In this document: positions 16,228 to 25,931 of the stretch, piece by piece
How the letters are laid out: each line of letters opens with the position of its first letter
Position numbering within the stretch: position 1 is the first letter of the stretch
DNA from: Bordetella parapertussis
Lineage (GTDB): Bacteria > Pseudomonadota > Gammaproteobacteria > Burkholderiales > Burkholderiaceae_B
NCBI GenBank assembly: GCA_945883615.1
Contig: CAMCYB010000023.1
Span: 1-28,865, forward strand
Reading direction: 5' to 3'
Length of the DNA: 28,865 nucleotides
Translations under genes and position numbers: made by a program
Notes under the pieces: generated by a model
The model's input: only the letters and a program-made list of their open reading frames with translations
Told to the model about the DNA's origin: nothing
Databases searched by the model: none

Positions 16228-17322
16228 ATGAAAATTTCTAAACGTTTAAAAAAATCAATGCTGCTTTTAGCTGCTTTGACGCCCCTATCAGTATTCAGCA
16301 CCTCTTACGCAGCAGAGCCTGTCAAAGCCTGTTTCGTATATGTTTCACCCATTGGTGATGCGGGCTTTACATTTCAGCACGACAAGGGTCGTTTAGAAAT
16401 GGAAACTGCGCTTAAAGGTCAAGTCATTACCACTTATGTTGAGAGCGTGCCAGAAGGTCCCGATGCAGAGCGTGTGATTCGTGAAATGGCCACATCTGGT
16501 TGTAAAGCCATTTTTGCAACCAGCTTTGGCTATATGAACCCAACAGAAAAAGTCGCGCGCCAGTTTCCTAACGTCGCATTTTTTCATGGCACAGGTTACA
16601 AATCGAACGATACCAACTTTGCTAACTACAACGCTCGGTTTTACGAAGGTCGCTACGTGAACGGTATTGTGGCGGGCGAAATGACCAAAACCAATATTTT
16701 GGGTTACGTCGCGGCATTCCCTATTCCTGAAGTGATTCAAGGTATTGATGCTTTCACTTTAGGTGCGCGTAGCGTCAACCCAAAAGTAGAGGTGCGCGTT
16801 ATTTGGGTTAACACATGGTATGACCCCGGTAAAGAGCGTGCAGCTGCCCTGACATTACTATCTCAAAATGCTGACGTTCTGATGCATCACACTGACTCAA
16901 CCGCGATTGTTCAAGCTGCGCAAGAGAAAGGTAAATATGCATTTGGTTACCACTCAGATATGTCAAAGTATGGTACCGATGCTCAGCTGTCAGCCACCAT
17001 TCATGAATGGGGAGACTATTACACAGAAAGCATGAAAGCTGTTTTAGCGGGTAATTGGAAGCCCAAAAATATTTGGGGGGGTTACTCAGTCGAAATGATT
17101 CGTACCGCACAACTCAACAAAGCTGTGCCTGCTAACGTGGTGGCTGCTGTTCAAAAAGTAGAAGCCAGTATTAAAGCCAATACATTTAACCCATTTACTG
17201 GTCCTATTAAAAACCAAGATGGCGTTGTCGTGGTGCCAGCAGGGCAGGTCATGACAGATGCTGAAATTGGCAAGTTAGACTTTTTTGTAGAAGGCGTTGC
17301 AAGCAAATTACCTAAAAAATAA
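16228..17322 (+). CDS. BMP-family (PnrA-like) periplasmic binding protein
   Basis: This 364-residue precursor has a Sec signal peptide with likely cleavage after S-Y-A (residue 28-29). No lipobox is evident, so it is probably soluble in the periplasm. It belongs to the BMP/PnrA family (type I periplasmic fold) of purine nucleoside and nucleobase receptors: V-S-P-I-G-D-A-G-F-T-F-Q-H-D near residue 40-53 is the ligand-contact segment, and S-F-G-Y-M-N and A-F-P-I-P-E-V follow. The substrate is inferred as a purine from the family and from the guaD remnant downstream. A strong terminator follows. Confidence 0.9.
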   Translation: MKISKRLKKSMLLLAALTPLSVFSTSYAAEPVKACFVYVSPIGDAGFTFQHDKGRLEMETALKGQVITTYVESVPEGPDAERVIREMATSGCKAIFATSFGYMNPTEKVARQFPNVAFFHGTGYKSNDTNFANYNARFYEGRYVNGIVAGEMTKTNILGYVAAFPIPEVIQGIDAFTLGARSVNPKVEVRVIWVNTWYDPGKERAAALTLLSQNADVLMHHTDSTAIVQAAQEKGKYAFGYHSDMSKYGTDAQLSATIHEWGDYYTESMKAVLAGNWKPKNIWGGYSVEMIRTAQLNKAVPANVVAAVQKVEASIKANTFNPFTGPIKNQDGVVVVPAGQVMTDAEIGKLDFFVEGVASKLPKK

Positions 17323-17337
17323 TTTGATTCACTCTTC

Positions 17338-17380
17338 AAAGCGCGGACACCTCATGCAGGTTCCGCGCTTTATTTTTTTT
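17338..17380 (+). terminator. Rho-independent terminator of the BMP operon
   Basis: AAAGCGCGGA pairs with TTCCGCGCTTT across a 13-nt loop and is followed by a run of eight T residues (17373-17380). It lies 15 bp after the stop of the binding-protein gene. Confidence 0.9.
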
Positions 17381-17515
17381 AATTGGTGCTGCATGTCACA
17401 TCACATACCCATGTCTCTGTCATAAAAAATGCATGTTCAAACGGATTATCAATGCAACAAGCCAACCGTGCAGAAATTCATCAGCCCAAGCTTTCGCACG
17501 CTTTTTTGTTGATGA

Positions 17516-17908
17516 ATTACGCTGAAATGGCACCACATTCGAGTCGGTATCGCGAGCGACATAGGTGGCGGAACAAGTTTTTCAATGTTACGAAATCTGT
17601 CTGATGCTTACAAAGTTTTACAATTGAATCATCAAAATTTATCGGCTAGGCAAGGTCCTTACTTTGCCACGCTGGGCGGGGCACGAGCACTCAAGCTTGA
17701 TAAACAAATCGGTAATTTTGAAGTGGGCAAAGAGGCTGACTTTATTGTTATAAACCCTGATGCCACAACACTGAGAGCTCAACGCATGGCACACGCAACA
17801 AATATTGACGAACGCTTATTTGCTGTAATGATATTGGGTGATGACCGTCACGTTTCTTCTACTTTTATCTTCGGTGAAGCCGTTTATGTAAACTCGATTA
17901 GCCCCTAA
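17516..17908 (+). pseudogene. guaD: Guanine deaminase remnant (C-terminal third)
   Basis: An open frame from about 17516 to TAA at 17908 (130 residues) encodes the C-terminal part of guanine deaminase (amidohydrolase family). It includes R-V-G-I-A-S-D-I-G-G-G-T-S-F, then D-A-Y-K-V, A-T-L-G-G-A-R-A-L, I-G-N-F-E-V-G-K-E-A-D-F-I-V and, near the end, D-E-R-L-F-A-V-M-I-L-G-D-D-R. The first block holds the catalytic aspartate of the GuaD metal site. About 310 residues of the N-terminal barrel are missing, with in-frame stops just upstream (17513-17515). The fragment lacks a start with a credible site. A functional deaminase is not possible from this piece. Confidence 0.8.
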
Positions 17909-18003
17909 TTAAACTTTATTATTAGTCTATAAACCTCAAGACCTGATACTCTACTTCACTAAACATTCACAAAATAAACGCAACATCAACCTTTGGGGGC
18001 ACC

Positions 18004-18478
18004 ATGCTCTACGAACTGCTTAAATTACTTCATGTTTTAGCCATTATTGTTTGGGTTGGGGGTATGTTTTTTATTCATTTCTATCTCAGACCCGCATTGG
18101 GCCAACTTGAGTTGCCCACGCGCTTAAAATTTATGCATCAAGTTTTAGGGCGTTTTTTTAAGACAGTTATTTATGCCTCTGTTACCACACTTGTAACAGG
18201 CTACTGGATGATCGGGCGCGTAGCCCGTGCCTCATCTGAAGCCAACATCCCTTTTGCCATGCCCTTAAGCTGGACCATCATGGCCGTGCTAGGTACCATC
18301 ATGGTATTAATATTTTTTTCATATTCGCTTTGCAATATTCAAGCGTTTTACCTTAGCTACCTTTGCACAAGATTGGGACGCCGCGGCTAAAAGTATGCAA
18401 ACAATTCGTACCTGGGTCGGTATTAATTTGTTGATTGGCGTGGTAACTGTATTGGTTGCGTTGTCGGGTGGTATTTAA
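18004..18478 (+). pseudogene. CopD-like membrane protein, frameshifted at a T7 run
   Basis: A small four-helix inner-membrane protein of CopD-like type: L-L-H-V-L-A-I-I-V-W-V-G-G at residues 8-20 is the typical first helix. The annotated frame from 18004 ends at 18390, but the real C-terminal part continues in another frame as H-I-R-F-A-I-F-K-R-F, later D-W-D-A-A-A-K and T-W-V-G-I-N-L-L-I-G-V, ending at TAA 18476-18478. The shift falls in seven T residues at 18313-18319; removing one T restores a 157-residue protein. It is a frameshift, a sequencing error or slippage-controlled expression. Function unknown; CopD relatives handle copper. Confidence 0.75.
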
Positions 18479-18523
18479 GCCTTACCCTTACTCATATGCA
18501 ACACATACCAAGGGCAACATAAC

Positions 18524-18549
18524 AAAAAGCGCACTCGTATGAGTGCGCT
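18524..18549 (-). terminator. Rho-independent terminator of the tRNA gene
   Basis: AGCGCACTC and GAGTGCGCT form a perfect 9-bp stem with a GTAT loop. On the minus strand it is followed by a T-run (18524-18528). It lies 14 bp downstream of the tRNA 3' end. Confidence 0.9.
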
Positions 18550-18563
18550 GACCGTTACTGAAT

Positions 18564-18638
18564 TGGTGGGCGATAGTGGGTTCGAACCACTGGCTTCCAC
18601 CGTGTGAAGGTGGCACTCTACCCCTGAGTTAATCGCCC
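18564..18638 (-). tRNA. tRNA-Val (CAC anticodon)
   Basis: The 75-nt transcript folds as a standard tRNA: acceptor stem GGGCGAT/ATCGCCC, D-stem ACTC/GAGT, anticodon stem CCACC/GGTGG with loop TTCACAC (anticodon CAC, reading valine GTG), and T-stem AGTGG/CCACT with TTCGAAC loop. The 3' ACCA is encoded in the gene. It lies just behind dnaQ on the same strand with its own promoter and terminator. Confidence 0.95.
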
Positions 18639-18663
18639 AATGAAATAAAATCAACAATTAAAG

Positions 18664-18669
18664 ATTATA
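18664..18669 (-). promoter_or_regulatory. Sigma-70 -10 element of the tRNA-Val gene
   Basis: A perfect TATAAT on the minus strand (ATTATA on plus) lies 26 bp before the mature tRNA 5' end, which leaves room for a short leader. A -35 element is not clear; GTCACG about 18 bp upstream is only a partial match. It lies between the dnaQ stop and the tRNA. Confidence 0.6.
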
Positions 18670-18730
18670 CATGGGCGCTGCTGTCAGCGTGACACGCTCT
18701 TATTTGTTGCAGAACCACTTGAAAGACCTG

Positions 18731-19456
18731 TCAAACTGAAGTTCCTGCAGCACTACGCCATGCGCATTTTCCATCAACAAGCTTATCAAGCGTATTCAGG
18801 TAAGCCTCATGTGCAGCCTGCTCTTCAATTGTTATAGTAACCGTGGCAAGTACCTTAATCTCTTTATCATGTGTGGCTTGACCCATTAGCGCCACAGATT
18901 TTGATTCAAGATGGCTAAATTCATCAATGGCCAAGCTATCTTGACCTCGAGTCATCGCCAACCAAACCTCAGCAAGTAAACGTGCGTCAAGCAACGCACC
19001 ATGCAGCGCTCGGTGTGCATTTGAAACACCATATCGGTCACAAAGTGAATCAAGGGAATTACGTTTACCTGGGTGCAACGACCGGGCATGCAACAAAGAA
19101 TCTGTTACCCCGCTACAAAACTCAATAAGGGGTGGACGCCCTAAACGCGAAAGCTCTGCATTGAGAAATTTCAAATCAAACGGCGCATTATGAATAATGA
19201 GCTCGGCACCCTCAACAAATGCCAAAAAATCATCGACCTGACTTTCAAAGCGTGGCTTATCAGATAAAAACTCGCTTGATAAACCATGCACATTGAGCGC
19301 CCCCAGATCACTTTCGCGATCTGGATTTAAATAGGTATGAAAATCTTTACCCGTGACCAAACGATTGACGACCTCTATGGCACCAATTTCAATCACACGA
19401 TGGCCCTGATTTGGGTCAAGGCCGGTTGTTTCTGTATCAAGAATGACCCAACGCAC
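18731..19456 (-). CDS. dnaQ: DNA polymerase III epsilon subunit (3'-5' exonuclease)
   Basis: This 241-residue proofreading exonuclease binds the alpha polymerase subunit. Exo motifs: I (D-T-E-T-T-G, residues 7-12), II (H-N-A-P-F-D, near 88) and III-epsilon (H-G-A-L-L-D, near 151), with all metal-binding acidic residues present. The C-terminal 60 residues form the less conserved polymerase-binding tail. A GTG at 19456 is chosen: AGGGGAA lies 8 nt before it, while the upstream TTG at 19462 would be too close to the site. It follows the RND pump by only 27 bp on the same strand, so it is likely co-transcribed with the operon starting at the YafS-position methyltransferase. Confidence 0.95.
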   Translation of the reverse strand: MRWVILDTETTGLDPNQGHRVIEIGAIEVVNRLVTGKDFHTYLNPDRESDLGALNVHGLSSEFLSDKPRFESQVDDFLAFVEGAELIIHNAPFDLKFLNAELSRLGRPPLIEFCSGVTDSLLHARSLHPGKRNSLDSLCDRYGVSNAHRALHGALLDARLLAEVWLAMTRGQDSLAIDEFSHLESKSVALMGQATHDKEIKVLATVTITIEEQAAHEAYLNTLDKLVDGKCAWRSAAGTSV

Positions 19457-19483
19457 GAGCAAGTTCCCCTTTTAGTCTTTAAC

Positions 19484-22400
19484 TTAGTTTTGATGAGCGG
19501 GATGGTTAGGCTCACCTTTTTTTTGTTCGCCCTTTTCTTTGCCACGAATACGTCGATCAGCAATTAAGGTGTAGGCGACAGGCACCACAAATAGCGTTAA
19601 AAAAGTACCCAAGGTTAAACCGCCCACCAGAACCCAACCAATCTGTTCACGCGATTCAGCCCCAGCGCCAGTGGCTAAAGCCAAAGGCACCACACCGAGC
19701 ACCATTGCACCGGTCGTCATTAAAATAGGCCGTAACCTCAACACGCTCGATTGAATGACCGAATCAAACATATCGTGACCCTCTTCACGCAACTGAGTTG
19801 CAAACTCAACAATCAAAATACCGTGCTTGGTAATTAAACCCACTAAAGTCACTAAGCCGATCTGGCTATATATTGATAGCGTGCCCCCAGATAGCCACAA
19901 GGCAAGCATCGCGCCTGTCATAGACAGCGGTACCGTCAGCATTATAATAAAAGGGTTGCGCCAGCTTTCAAACTGAGCGGCTAATACCAAATAAATAAAA
20001 ATCAAAGCCAAACCAAACACCACGTAAATGCTGCCTGAGGCATCACGAAACTCGCGTGACTGACCATCTAAATCTAACTGTACTGTAGGCGGGAACTCTT
20101 GCCTGGCCAGCTTAGTCATTTCATCAAGCACTTCACCCATCGCATAACCGGGGTTTATAGTGGCCAACACCTTCACAGCACGCAAGCGATTAAAGTGATT
20201 GAGAGATTGCGGTGAAACGCCCTCTTCTATCTTAACCACGTTATCGAGTTGCACCATCGCATTAGATTTACCTCTAACGTAAATATCAGAAATATCACGT
20301 GGGTCTGTTCGATCACGCGGTGCAACTTGAACAACCACGTTATATTGCTCACCCTCTTCTTTGTAGCGCGTCACCTGACGGCCCCCCAACATTGACTCAA
20401 TGGTGCGCCCTACTGTACTGACATCAACGCCCACATCAGCCAGTTTTTCTCGATCTATATTGACTCTGAGCTCTGGCGTATTCATACGCAAATCCATCTC
20501 AATATTCGCTAAGCCAGGGTATGGTCTGAGCTTGTTTATGTAAGCTTCCACCATGCGGTACAACTCAGCGTATGAAGCCTGGCTCATCACCACAAACTCA
20601 ATCGGTCTTGAATTAGCACGCAAACCAAAAGAAGGTGGGTTGAGGGGAAAAGCACGTACACCGGGCAGCTGTGCAAACTGCGGCATCAGTGACTGCGTAA
20701 TGTCTTGTTGCTTACGCTCGCGGTCTTCCCAAGGTTTTAAACGCAAAATCGCAAAACCCTCTGTAACCGTTGGAAAGCCAATTATCAGCTGGCGAGCGAC
20801 CGCCTCTGGTACCGTTTCGTAAATCGTTTCAATACGTTTAGCATTTTCAAGCGTATAGCTCAGGGTTGCCCCTTCAGGTGCTGTGATCACACCAAAAATA
20901 ACACCCCGATCTTCAACTGGGGCTAACTCGCTTTTTACGACAGAAAACAACCCAATGCTCGACAATGCAATCACAGCGCCGGCGATCAACACTGACAAAC
21001 GGTGAGACAGTGCCCAGCGCAAACCGCTTTGATATCGTGCCGTTAATGCATTGAGCCAGCCTTCAACCATGATGTAGAGTTTGCCGTGCGACTTCTTTTG
21101 ACTCAACATGCGTGAGCACATCATCGGTGTCAGGGTTAGTGCCACAAAACCTGATACCAATACAGCGCCTGCAAGCGTTAAGGCAAACTCAATAAATAAA
21201 CGACCGGTTCGACCGGTAGCAAAAGCAAGGGGCGCATAAACAGTAACTAGCGTCAACGTCATGGCTACAACTGCAAAACCAATTTCTTGCGAGCCTTTTA
21301 TGGCAGCTTGAATGGGTTCCATACCGTCTTCAATATGCCGGTAAATATTTTCAAGCACCACAATCGCGTCATCAACGACCAGACCAATGGCCAAAACCAT
21401 GGCTAACAACGTCAATGTATTGATCGAAAAACCAAACAAATACATAATGCCGCAAGCACCAATTAACGATACAGGAATGGTCACAATCGGTATTAAACTC
21501 GCGCGAACATTACGCAAAAAAAAGAAAATCACCAACACGACTAATACGACTGCTTCCGCGATCGTTTTATATACTGACTCAATAGATTTTTCAATGAAAA
21601 CTGAGGTGTCATATGACACAATCAATTCCATACCTTTAGGTAAGTTTTTGTTGATTTCTGCAACCTCTTTCCTGACAGCTTGTGACAGGTAAAGAGGGTT
21701 TGCAGTGGCTTGTTTGATGACACCAATATTGAGGGCATTAGAACCGTTATAACGGGCAGAGATGCGTTCAGATAACGGTGCGATTTCAACTTTAGCGAGA
21801 TCTTTTACACGCACGGGGTAGCCTTGCACGTTCGCCACAATAACGTTTTCAAATTGCGGTACGGTTCGCAAGTCAGTTGATGACACGACTGAAAACTCTC
21901 TTGTGCTTGACTCAATTCGACCCGCCGGAATTTCAACGTTTTGTGCTCTCAGTGCATTTTCAATATCTTGCACGGTTAGGTTGTATGCCGCGAGTTTTTC
22001 ACGATCAACAAAAATACGCATTGACGGTGTACGCTCACCAAAAACACGCACTTCAGCCGCGCCGGGCAAAACAGACAAACGTGTTTTTATGTACCGAGTG
22101 ATGTAGTCAGACACATACATGGTTGATAAATCAGCGGCTTGAACGGCAATATAAATAATCGGTCTAGAGTCAGCCTCAACTTTTGAGACGATGGGTTCGT
22201 CAATATCGTCTGGTAACAAGCGACGTGCTCGAGACACTTTGTCTCGCACCTCAGCTGCCGCTGCATCGGGGTTGCGAGTTAAATCAAATTTGACATCTAT
22301 TTGGCTGCGCTCTGAACGGCTGCGCGAGGTCATGACCGAAACACCCTCAATGCCTGATATTTGATCTTCTAGGGGTTTAGTGACTTGTGATTCGACCACT

Positions 22401-22570
22401 TCAGGCGACGCACCTTTGTAAGTGGTGTCGACCGACACAACCGGTTCGTCGATATTTGGGTACTCTCTTACACTCAGTCGAGAGTAAGACATTAGACCGA
22501 TCAAAACAACAGCGAGTGACAACACTGAGGCAAAAACAGGTCTGCGTACGCAAATCTCTGAAATTTTCAT
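19484..22570 (-). CDS. RND efflux pump (HAE1 family) inner-membrane subunit
   Basis: This 1028-residue proton-driven multidrug exporter has the duplicated AcrB-type layout with 12 membrane helices. The N-terminal [13 protein letters not shown] is typical. Proton-relay residues are present: the Asp pair in G-L-V-V-D-D-A-I-V-V (helix 4) and Lys in G-L-I-T-K-H-G-I (helix 10). ATG at 22570 overlaps the adaptor stop by 4 nt (ATGA). No outer-membrane channel gene is adjacent, so it must use a TolC-type partner encoded elsewhere. Substrates unknown. It sits unusually between rnhA and dnaQ. Confidence 0.95.
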   Translation of the reverse strand: MKISEICVRRPVFASVLSLAVVLIGLMSYSRLSVREYPNIDEPVVSVDTTYKGASPEVVESQVTKPLEDQISGIEGVSVMTSRSRSERSQIDVKFDLTRNPDAAAAEVRDKVSRARRLLPDDIDEPIVSKVEADSRPIIYIAVQAADLSTMYVSDYITRYIKTRLSVLPGAAEVRVFGERTPSMRIFVDREKLAAYNLTVQDIENALRAQNVEIPAGRIESSTREFSVVSSTDLRTVPQFENVIVANVQGYPVRVKDLAKVEIAPLSERISARYNGSNALNIGVIKQATANPLYLSQAVRKEVAEINKNLPKGMELIVSYDTSVFIEKSIESVYKTIAEAVVLVVLVIFFFLRNVRASLIPIVTIPVSLIGACGIMYLFGFSINTLTLLAMVLAIGLVVDDAIVVLENIYRHIEDGMEPIQAAIKGSQEIGFAVVAMTLTLVTVYAPLAFATGRTGRLFIEFALTLAGAVLVSGFVALTLTPMMCSRMLSQKKSHGKLYIMVEGWLNALTARYQSGLRWALSHRLSVLIAGAVIALSSIGLFSVVKSELAPVEDRGVIFGVITAPEGATLSYTLENAKRIETIYETVPEAVARQLIIGFPTVTEGFAILRLKPWEDRERKQQDITQSLMPQFAQLPGVRAFPLNPPSFGLRANSRPIEFVVMSQASYAELYRMVEAYINKLRPYPGLANIEMDLRMNTPELRVNIDREKLADVGVDVSTVGRTIESMLGGRQVTRYKEEGEQYNVVVQVAPRDRTDPRDISDIYVRGKSNAMVQLDNVVKIEEGVSPQSLNHFNRLRAVKVLATINPGYAMGEVLDEMTKLARQEFPPTVQLDLDGQSREFRDASGSIYVVFGLALIFIYLVLAAQFESWRNPFIIMLTVPLSMTGAMLALWLSGGTLSIYSQIGLVTLVGLITKHGILIVEFATQLREEGHDMFDSVIQSSVLRLRPILMTTGAMVLGVVPLALATGAGAESREQIGWVLVGGLTLGTFLTLFVVPVAYTLIADRRIRGKEKGEQKKGEPNHPAHQN

Positions 22571-23766
22571 GGTGTTTTTAAGTTATTCGGCGAATTTAGA
22601 CTGGGTTGGCCTGAAACAGTGGGTGCATTTTGCTCAACTTTAGCTTTTTGCGTGAGGTCTTGAGCAATGGCGGAAGCCAAAGGTATATCGCCGATCACTT
22701 TAACAAGCGCTTTGTCGCGAATACGCTGTATGCCCGCAATCACAACAACATCATTCGGTTTTAAGCCCGTGCGTATTTCAACTAAACCACTGTGCCGCTC
22801 GCCTATCGTTACTTCAACTTGTTCAGCACGATCATTGACAACACGATATACATATTGATTTTGACCCGAGGGCGATAAAGCAGACTCAGGCACCACAAGA
22901 GCAGGCGTATCTTGCGTTAATAGTTGAACCCTGGCGAACATACCCGGGCGAAGCTGACCCGCTTCATTATCTACCGCGGCTCGAATCAAAACTGAACGCC
23001 CCCCCGCTTCCACAAGCGGGCTAATTGCAAAGACGTCACCCCGAAATCGTTGATTAGGCAGCGCATCAACCCTGATTTCAAGCTGCTGGCCTGTTTTAAC
23101 TTGTGCAACGTACAACTCAGGCAAACGAAAATCGACCTTCAATTTTTGAATCGACTCAAGCGGAGCCAAATCCAGACCTGGGCTGACGTATTCGCCTATT
23201 GATACAGATCGCAAACCAATCACCCCATCAAACGGCGCATTAATACGCATTTTTTCAAGTTTGGCTTGTGCTAAATCAACTGCAGATTGCTGAACTTTAA
23301 AGCTATTTGATGCATCGTCACGGGCCTCTTTACTCACGAAACCTTCAGAAAAAAGTTGTTTGGCACGGTTTTGCCTGCCTTGTGCAATCGCTAAACTGGC
23401 ACGCGCTTGTTCGAGTTCGGCGCGTGCAACGGCATCATCGAGTTGGAATAACAATTGATCTTTGACAACAGGCCGACCTTCTTTAAAATTAATTTCAGCA
23501 ATACGCCCCGTTTGTTCTGCACGCAACATAACCGATTCGTCAGACTTCAAAGAACCCACAGCCGTTAAACCTTTAGCAAAAGGTATCAACTCAGCTTGTG
23601 CAACCTCAACAGGTGTTGCACGCACGACATGGGGCGTTGCTGGTGCACTTTTTACGGGTACGGCACTCGCTGTTGATGAGGTTAATAATTTAGGGCCGTA
23701 CCAACCAACGCCAATACCCACAATCAATATCGCAATAGGCAAAGCCCAGCGTAAGTATTTTTTCAT
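22567..23766 (-). CDS. RND efflux periplasmic adaptor (membrane fusion protein)
   Basis: This 399-residue adaptor has an N-terminal membrane anchor (residues 8-28), then lipoyl halves around a coiled-coil hairpin (about 110-185, rich in A, R, Q and E), a beta-barrel domain and a membrane-proximal domain. The [12 protein letters not shown] segment is the classic HlyD/AcrA-family lipoyl signature. No lipobox cysteine is seen, so it is anchored by the helix and not by lipid. It links the RND pump to an outer-membrane channel. Its ATG overlaps the rnhA stop by 4 nt and its stop overlaps the pump start by 4 nt. Confidence 0.95.
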   Translation of the reverse strand: MKKYLRWALPIAILIVGIGVGWYGPKLLTSSTASAVPVKSAPATPHVVRATPVEVAQAELIPFAKGLTAVGSLKSDESVMLRAEQTGRIAEINFKEGRPVVKDQLLFQLDDAVARAELEQARASLAIAQGRQNRAKQLFSEGFVSKEARDDASNSFKVQQSAVDLAQAKLEKMRINAPFDGVIGLRSVSIGEYVSPGLDLAPLESIQKLKVDFRLPELYVAQVKTGQQLEIRVDALPNQRFRGDVFAISPLVEAGGRSVLIRAAVDNEAGQLRPGMFARVQLLTQDTPALVVPESALSPSGQNQYVYRVVNDRAEQVEVTIGERHSGLVEIRTGLKPNDVVVIAGIQRIRDKALVKVIGDIPLASAIAQDLTQKAKVEQNAPTVSGQPSLNSPNNLKTP

Positions 23767-24272
23767 TTAGATTGCAAAGCTTTAAGTACACCTTGGTTGG
23801 CTAATTGGTCAGCACGTTCGTTGCCAACATCACCCGAATGACCTCTGACCCAACGCCACTGAACTTGACGCTCACTGACTAATACGTCAAGAGCCTGCCA
23901 AAGATCAGCATTTTTTACAGGCTTACGATCAGCTGTTTTCCATTGACGGCGTTTCCAGTTCGGCAACCACTCGGTCATACCTTTATGAACATACTGTGAA
24001 TCAGTATGCAAAATAATACGTGTGTCAGGTTTAACTGCTTCAAGGGCTTTTAAAACAGCCGTCATTTCCATGCGATTGTTGGTCGTGTGCACTTCACCAC
24101 CACAAAGCGTTTGCTCTTTACCCTCTACGATGAATAACACACCCCAACCCCCTACTCCAGGGTTACCTTTGCAAGCCCCATCTGTCCAAGCGTTGACGTG
24201 ATGGTCAGTGGTGGGTTCGGTTGTGATGGGTAAATCAATGAGTTCGAGTTGGGTTGGCGTTGAATAAATCAT
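23763..24272 (-). CDS. rnhA: Ribonuclease HI
   Basis: This 169-residue enzyme degrades the RNA strand of RNA-DNA hybrids. All catalytic residues are visible: D31 in [11 protein letters not shown]69 in N-N-R-M-E-M, D91 in H-T-D-S-Q-Y, H145 in R-G-H-S-G and D155 in N-E-R-A-D. An N-terminal extension of about 22 residues precedes the core, longer than in E. coli, so a downstream start is possible but no better ATG is seen. ATG at 24272 overlaps the methyltransferase stop by 4 nt. It is followed by the efflux adaptor, not by dnaQ. Confidence 0.96.
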   Translation of the reverse strand: MIYSTPTQLELIDLPITTEPTTDHHVNAWTDGACKGNPGVGGWGVLFIVEGKEQTLCGGEVHTTNNRMEMTAVLKALEAVKPDTRIILHTDSQYVHKGMTEWLPNWKRRQWKTADRKPVKNADLWQALDVLVSERQVQWRWVRGHSGDVGNERADQLANQGVLKALQSK

Positions 24273-25084
24273 GACCCTTTTTGCTCAGACAGCGTTTTTG
24301 TAAATGATTCAGCCATATAACGAGATTTTTGATAGGTTGCACCGACAGTTTGGCGTGAATGACGTCGTTTTTTTTGTCGCTTCCAATTTGGGGTAATTAA
24401 ATGCATACTCGCAACTTTTTTAACAGCAGACACGACATACACAGCACCAAATATTGGCCACCAACGGTCGCCAGCAGGTTCCATAAACGTAAATCGATTA
24501 AGCCATTTTTGTGATCTTAACGCTGGGGTGTAGCAGCCAAAATGACCCCGATCAATTTCAAATGAAAGCAACCTGAGCCAGTCTTTTATCTTATTTGGTG
24601 CCACATCATCTTCTAAACACGAGGGTAACCAAGGTGTTAAAAAGGGTAAGCGATGACGAAACCCCCAAAGACTTAAGGGGTTGAAGCCTGAAATCACCAC
24701 GCGACCTTCTGGTACTAAAACACGCTGTGCTTCTCTGAGCACGGCATGTTGATCTTGAGAGCACTCAAGCGCATGGGGCAAGATCAATAAGTCGATACTG
24801 TTACTATCGAAAGGCAAATACTCTGGCTCGGCGACCACGTTTGCCTGCCAAACATTTGCTTTTGACGGCTCAATTAAGGTTTGACCTACATAAGCCTTAA
24901 AGGGCATACGATTTTGACGCAATAAGTTTACCTGAGGTAGACCAACCTGTATGGCTCGATAACCAAACACATCTGCAACAAGGGCGTCAATTTTTAATTG
25001 CTCCCATTTCAACGCATATTGACCCACATCGGTGTCAAACCAGCTTTGCAGCTCTACAATTGGTTGTTGGGAATTTGGAACCAT
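24269..25084 (-). CDS. Class I SAM-dependent methyltransferase (YafS position)
   Basis: This 271-residue protein has the class I methyltransferase fold: I-Q-V-G-L-P (about 46) is a degenerate motif I, then [23 protein letters not shown] marks the central strand region, and [12 protein letters not shown] follows. It sits between gloB and rnhA exactly where yafS lies in E. coli. The substrate is unknown; the degenerate glycine-rich loop may weaken SAM binding. The last 45 residues are basic and probably disordered. ATG at 25084 has no clear ribosome site and lies only 14 bp from the gloB start on the other strand. Confidence 0.85.
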   Translation of the reverse strand: MVPNSQQPIVELQSWFDTDVGQYALKWEQLKIDALVADVFGYRAIQVGLPQVNLLRQNRMPFKAYVGQTLIEPSKANVWQANVVAEPEYLPFDSNSIDLLILPHALECSQDQHAVLREAQRVLVPEGRVVISGFNPLSLWGFRHRLPFLTPWLPSCLEDDVAPNKIKDWLRLLSFEIDRGHFGCYTPALRSQKWLNRFTFMEPAGDRWWPIFGAVYVVSAVKKVASMHLITPNWKRQKKRRHSRQTVGATYQKSRYMAESFTKTLSEQKGS

Positions 25085-25098
25085 GGCATTTAAAACCT

Positions 25099-25914
25099 AT
25101 GACAATCAATCAAACTTCAAACACTTCTCTATATTCGTCTTATCGAATTCGCCCCATCTCGGCTTTTAACGACAATTACATATGGCTTATTGATGACGGG
25201 CATTTTGCCTGTGTGGTTGACCCCGGCGATGCAACACCCGTCATAGAAGCCATTAATCAAGATAGCCTTAAATTAACCCATATTTTACTCACCCACCACC
25301 ACCATGACCATGTGGGCGGCGTAAATACTCTTGTACAAACCTTTGGAGCACAAGTCTGGGGGCCAGCAGGCGAGGTGTTACCGCAATGCGATCACGCGCT
25401 TGTTGAGAACGATCAGGTTTTATTAGAACAGCCCAATTTGACCTTTACAGTGCTCGATATTCCGGGCCATACAGCTGGGCATATTGCGTTTAAAGGCTTA
25501 ATTAACGAACAACCCGTCGTCTTTTGTGGCGACACGCTTTTCGCAGGGGGTTGTGGTCGCATTTTTGAAGGCACACCCGCCCAAATGTATGCTTCGCTTC
25601 ATAAACTGGCACAGCTTTCAGGCGAAACAAGGGTATATTGTGCCCATGAGTACACGCTGGCAAATCTAAAATTTGCACTCGCTGTCGAGCCTAATAATGC
25701 AAAACTCATGGCGCGTTATGAAGAAACGCAAACGCTGCGACGCGATCGATTGCCTACCGTACCCTCAACTGTTGCCATTGAAAGGGCAACCAACCCTTTT
25801 TTGCGGGCGCTAGAGCCTGAGGTTTATCAATCTGCGCAACAGCATCAAGCGCATGCTGAGCACCAACCGGTTGAAACGTTTACGATTTTAAGAAATTGGA
25901 AAAATAGTTTTTAA
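25099..25914 (+). CDS. gloB: Hydroxyacylglutathione hydrolase (glyoxalase II)
   Basis: This 271-residue metallo-beta-lactamase-fold enzyme hydrolyses S-lactoylglutathione to lactate and glutathione, the second step of methylglyoxal detoxification. The binuclear metal motif T-H-H-H-H-D-H-V-G-G is at residues 65-74, with later ligands in G-H-T-A-G-H and F-C-G-D-T-L-F. The C-terminal R-x-x-R-D-R-L-P-T-V-P-S-T region binds glutathione and is intact. ATG at 25099 is chosen, as the longer frame would start within the opposing gene and overlap it. It diverges from the methyltransferase and is followed by mltD. Confidence 0.96.
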   Translation: MTINQTSNTSLYSSYRIRPISAFNDNYIWLIDDGHFACVVDPGDATPVIEAINQDSLKLTHILLTHHHHDHVGGVNTLVQTFGAQVWGPAGEVLPQCDHALVENDQVLLEQPNLTFTVLDIPGHTAGHIAFKGLINEQPVVFCGDTLFAGGCGRIFEGTPAQMYASLHKLAQLSGETRVYCAHEYTLANLKFALAVEPNNAKLMARYEETQTLRRDRLPTVPSTVAIERATNPFLRALEPEVYQSAQQHQAHAEHQPVETFTILRNWKNSF

Positions 25915-25931
25915 CTTTTTTTTCAATGCAT

